Assembly: GCA_964058845.1 (NCBI GenBank)
Contig: CAXKVR010000010.1
Coordinates: 124,001-188,000, forward strand
Length of the DNA: 64,000 bases
Reading direction: 5' to 3'
Source: Carex sylvatica
Taxonomy: Eukaryota; Streptophyta; Magnoliopsida; Poales; Cyperaceae
The notes under the pieces were generated by a model that saw only the letters and a program-made list of their open reading frames with translations, did not search any database and had not been told where the DNA came from. Made by a program: the position numbers and the translations under genes. Shown one piece after another: positions 60,118 to 64,000 of the stretch (positions within the stretch are counted from its first letter, which is position 1; the number at the start of each line of letters is the position of its first letter).

Positions 60118-61236
60118 TTTTCCGGACAACTAGAAGCTGCTCCTTGTTTATTCTTATTACACGATTTGTTGACAAGATTGATTTAGTTGTAAACGTCAGC
60201 TGCCGTGCGTCATACAAAGGCAGCAGTCATGGGTTTGTCAGTAAAGACAAATTGTCGAACACCCGGTGTGCACCAACAAAAAAAGACCCACCATCAACCA
60301 AGCTAGATCGATGAGAATAAGAGACAGTGGCAGAACTAGCTCTTTACAGGGCTAGATAACGATCTACTCCTATAAGATTGGAAATTAATCTCTCCTATTA
60401 TAAATTAATAAGATTTGCCTACTTCTATTTTCTAACATGCCTAATTTCTATTTCGCAATCGAACTATGCAACAATCCATTTAAAAGAACAAAGAATCTAA
60501 ATCTGTTGTGCGTAGGGTACAATTTAAAAACAAAAATTGCATCAAGTGTGATTCATCGAAAGAAAAAAAAAACAAAATGAAAGCAATTTTAAAGAAGTAA
60601 AACACGATTCGAAAAAAAAAAAAAAACTCTGGCGGAAGGAAGAAAAGAGCTATGGAGGCGTTTTGAACCTGGAACCCGCTTAGAAACAAAAGAACTCAAA
60701 CCTAATTTGCTCAGAGAATGCAAATCAAGATTATGGATAAAATTTGAATTCAAATTTATGTCTATACCCCTGACTCAAATTTTAGTTAGGCCACTGGTGA
60801 GAGGCATAACTACGGAGGAGAGACCAATAGAAATGAAAGCGGAGACTACCAACAATGACATGGTGGAAGAGAACAAAAATGAGAGATGCGATCACATGGA
60901 AAAGGGAGAGAGCTCCGGTTTTGATGAGAGATTGAACGAATTAGTGGAAGTGGAGGCGGTGAAAGCTACATATAGAGCGGTGGGATGACATTTGGTTCCA
61001 AATAGAGGGATTTGGAAGAGGTGAAAATCGCCATGGACATCGCCGGTTAGCAACCATGTGCTCATCCCTCTCAATCCGACTCCATCGTTAGACAATTTTT
61101 TTGAATGAAAATAGATTTTGTAAGTCTAAACATCAATACAAAATATATTATAATGATGTAAATTTGGAAATATAAATAGTCTTCTCCTAAAATACTGAAT
61201 TGGTCTCCGGCGAATAAAATTTATGTGTGTTTTAAG
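60118..61236. other. intergenic
   Basis: No gene recognised. A 93-codon, Glu-rich open frame at 60707-60988 has no motif I can name and is followed by AT-rich DNA. It could be a gene fragment carried by a transposable element. Confidence 0.4.
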
Positions 61237-61600
61237 AATATAATGTTTAAAAATAATTTAAGAAACGATTACTATTTTTTTTATGTGATGCTCAACACTA
61301 TTTTTGTGAATGCAAATCAATTATAGAAAAGCAAATATGTAAAATAGTTTATGATCCATATTATTATATTAGAAGGATTCAAATACTTTCATTTTTTATG
61401 TCACTATTTATAGAATTTTAAGAATAGAATGTTTAAAAATAATTTAAGAAACAATTACCAAATATTTTGATGTGATGCTCAACACTATTTATGTAAATGC
61501 AAATTAATTATAGAAATGCAAATAAGTAAAATAGTTTACTATCCATATCATCATATTAGGAGGTTCAAATACTTTTATTTTTTGTGCCTCTAGTATGCCT
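61237..61600 (+). repeat. tandem duplication, unit about 187 bp
   Basis: AATAGAATGTTTAAAAATAA-type sequence, TGTGATGCTCAACACTATTT, AATTATAGAAA and GCAAATA(T/A)GTAAAATAGTTTA occur twice in direct order, with the second copy from about 61424. About 10% differences. No coding potential. Confidence 0.85.
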
Positions 61601-62435
61601 TAATTTTTAGAAAAATAAATTAAACTTTGAAACTTAAATATTAAAATAAAAATGTTAGATATAATCTATATTATTTTCTCCATGCACACATAAAAGATCA
61701 TGACATTTTGATTTTGTTTTAATTTGTATCTAAAGCTCACAAAAATACACTGATGTAGATAATTTATAGACGTTTATTTTTCAACTTACTTATTTATATA
61801 AAATCAAAATAAAAAATGATAATTTTTTTTATACATATAGATAAAATAATGTAGATAACATCTAACTGTTTTATTTTTAACATATAAATTTTATAATTTT
61901 TATTATTAGATAATTAAGAAAAAAAACATAGCGGAGGCACAAAAGTATTTGAGTCCTCTTATCATATTTTATATTTAAAATGTCACGTACTCGTATTATC
62001 TATATCAGAATAATAAAAATAAGGACATGATTCATGTTGTGTTATTTTTCATCTTTAAATAAATAGCACGATGGTTCATTCACAAGAAACAAACTATAAT
62101 TTTACATCGACAAATTAAGTCACCGTAAAAAATAGCCGAGGTTTTTTTTTTTTTATAGGGGTTTATTTTTTGGTTTTTTATTGAGGTAGATAAAACATTA
62201 GAAATTATTAGTTCTACAGAGTAATGGATTTTTTTATGCCTGTTCATAAAAAATATATATTAATCAAAACAATCCCTGCCATTCGTATAACAATCTCAAT
62301 TGAAAAAAAAAAAAAAAATTAAACCAGTTTGACAGTCAGAACACCGTAAAACAAAACAGCACATTTATTATTATTTTTTATCACCTGCGTACGGAAACAC
62401 AACTCAAACAACGCTTACAGACAGATCGGGACAGT
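61601..62435. other. AT-rich spacer
   Basis: No recognised feature. Confidence 0.5.
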
Positions 62436-62444
62436 ATTTATAAC

Positions 62445-63919
62445 GAATTTTTTTCACAAACCATAATTAATAAATGAAAAATTATGAAACCAATACGATT
62501 GCTTTTTTTTTTTCAAAAACCATAAAGACCGGACGGTTCGTCCAGTCTCGAATTTTCTTTTTCTTCAGACCGGACGGACCGTCCGGTCTCCATTTTTTTT
62601 TTTTTTTTCGTTTTTTTCATTTTTCTTCTTTTTTCCACAAAACCGCCACAGAAGATCGTGAATTTTTTTTTTCAGACCGGACGGTCCGTCCGCTCTCAAT
62701 ATTTATTTATTTATTTTCTTTTTTTCGTTTTTTTCATTTTTTTTTTCATGAAACCGCCAGAAGATCGAAGAAATTATTTTTTAATGCAAATTTTTTTGTT
62801 TTCTAGTGAAACAGTGAGTTTTTTTAGTTTTTTAATGCAAATCCGTGGGTTCCTTCTCTCCATCTTTCTTCTCCTTTCTCCCTTTCTCTCTGCTTCTTTC
62901 TTCCTGCGTACTTCTTTCTTCCTCCATCTAAATTTTTTTTTTAACTCTCATAATTAGTGTGATTTTTATTGTAATCACATAAGTTTGTTTATTTTTGAAA
63001 GAAGAACAATAAGAGCTTCAGATCTACCAATTTCGTTAGGTATGTATTTAATTCTTTTATTTTTGTTAAATAATACGTAATTATGAATAAATGATTAGAA
63101 TAAATGATTTATGTTGTAATTGTAGTATAAATAAATAGTTTATTTTGTAATTGTAGTATAAATAAATAATGTATGTGTATTTTTTTCTTTTTGTAGTAAA
63201 AATAGTTTTGTGTGTATTGTTTTAGTAGTATAAATAGTTTATGTTGAAATTGTAGTATTAAAAAATAATTTATGTAGTAATTTATTTGCATGTAGTTTTT
63301 TTGTAGTAATTTATGTGCATGTAGTTTTTTTTAGTGTAGATGATGCATGTAGTATTTTTTGAATTATTTATTTTGTAATTATGTAGATGCATGGTTTATG
63401 TAGATGAAAACAGTAATATTCAGAGAAAAAACACACATTAAAATGATAAAAACAGTAATATCCGGAGAAAAAATAAAATAGTTTGGTGAAAAAAGGAAAA
63501 AAAAAAAGAGACTGGATGGTCCGTCCGATCTGAAAAAAAAAAAAAAATTCCAACCGGTTTCGTGAAAAACAAACAAAAAATGAAAAAAACAAAAAAAGGT
63601 TTCGTGAAAAAAAAAACGAAAAAAAAAAAATGAAAAAAACGAAAAAAAAATAAAAATAAATATTGAGAGCGGACGGATCGTCCGGTCTGAAAAAAAAAAA
63701 AATTTCACGATCTTCTGTGGCTGTTTTGTCAAAAAAAAAGAAAAATGAAAAAAATGAAAAAAAAAAAAACCTGGAGACCGGACGGATCGTCCGGTCTGGA
63801 GAAAAAGAAAATTCGAGACCGAACAGACCGTCCGGTCTTTATGGTTTTTGAAAAAAAAAAAACAATCATATTGGTTTCATAATTCTCCATTTATTAATTA
63901 TGGTTTGTGAAAAAAATTC
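62445..63919. mobile_element. foldback Mutator-like element III (1475 bp, non-coding)
   Basis: Both ends read GAATTTTTTTCACAAACCAT inward. The 9-bp target duplication ATTTATAAC is exact (62436-62444 and 63920-63928). Terminal repeats of about 300-350 bp carry three (left: about 62527, 62567, 62674) and four (right: about 63511, 63667, 63777, 63817) copies of a palindrome based on GACCGGACGGNCCGTCCGGT, separated by poly(T) or poly(A) runs. The central 62800-63460 segment is AT-rich with GTAGTATAAATA repeats. Open frames over the poly(T) parts are Phe/Lys-rich artefacts. Confidence 0.9.
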
Positions 63920-64000
63920 ATTTATAACGATCACAGCAGTATTTATGGAAAAGCATTTATTGTTACGTTACCAATCAGGTTTTTTTTTTTTGGCAAATTA

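Noticed and set aside
60707..60988. 93-codon Glu-rich open frame
   Set aside because: No family motif and no promoter or splice context. It is kept only as a note in the intergenic entry.
63379..63732. 117-codon Phe-rich open frame in element III
   Set aside because: Low-complexity translation of poly(A)/poly(T) runs and palindromes in the terminal repeat.
1..64000. A bacterial-style defence or biosynthetic cluster, CRISPR array or viral genome
   Set aside because: All recognisable genes are spliced plant genes or plant retroelements, and repeats fit transposons and microsatellites.

Overview
The window is nuclear DNA from a flowering plant, most likely a eudicot. It has four spliced genes with compact AT-rich introns, a 2-exon eEF2 of the usual 843 residues, a CSLD-type glycosyltransferase, an LRR-XI receptor kinase, and long AT-rich intergenic DNA packed with plant transposable elements. 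All four genes lie on the minus strand. No prokaryotic operon, CRISPR array or viral gene set is present.

Layout. 1-2425: flank with a 190-bp Mutator-type MITE. 2426-4775: CTU1, tRNA wobble-uridine thiolase, ten exons, one a junction of a U12-type AT-AC intron. 5303-7740: two adjacent noncoding foldback Mutator-like elements whose exact 9-bp target duplications are one base apart. 7926-11343: a second MITE, a decayed RTE-clade LINE and a hAT-type MITE. 12653-13126: a long-inverted-repeat element. 13588-17850: a five-coding-exon CSLD gene. 18000-24590: AT-rich DNA with a compound minisatellite and another MITE. 24592-26685: an L1-type LINE with a twin-priming inversion. 27772-37967: a complete Ty3/gypsy chromovirus-type retrotransposon, minus orientation, 2605-bp LTRs, TSD ACTAT, nearly identical LTRs but a broken polyprotein. 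38000-41400: more repeats. 42954-46430: LRR receptor kinase, with a MITE 170 bp upstream of its start. 46800-54200: repeats, including a reverse-complement copy of the eEF2 3' UTR. 54368-58170: eEF2 with leader intron and a site II/TATA promoter. 58600-64000: a hAT MITE, a mitochondrial SSU rRNA fragment, a tandem duplication and a third foldback Mutator-like element.

The genes do not form a pathway. CTU1 and eEF2 are translation housekeeping genes, CSLD acts in wall polysaccharide synthesis, and the receptor kinase is probably a peptide receptor. The strongest unusual signal is the set of non-autonomous Mutator-like elements. At least eight have 9-bp (once 10-bp) target duplications readable by eye, in several unrelated families. 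Three are 1-1.5 kb foldback elements whose terminal repeats are built from short palindromes separated by poly(A)/poly(T) runs.

Exon boundaries were derived by hand from splice consensus, frame continuity and family conservation. Family names rest on recognition of motifs, not on database searches.
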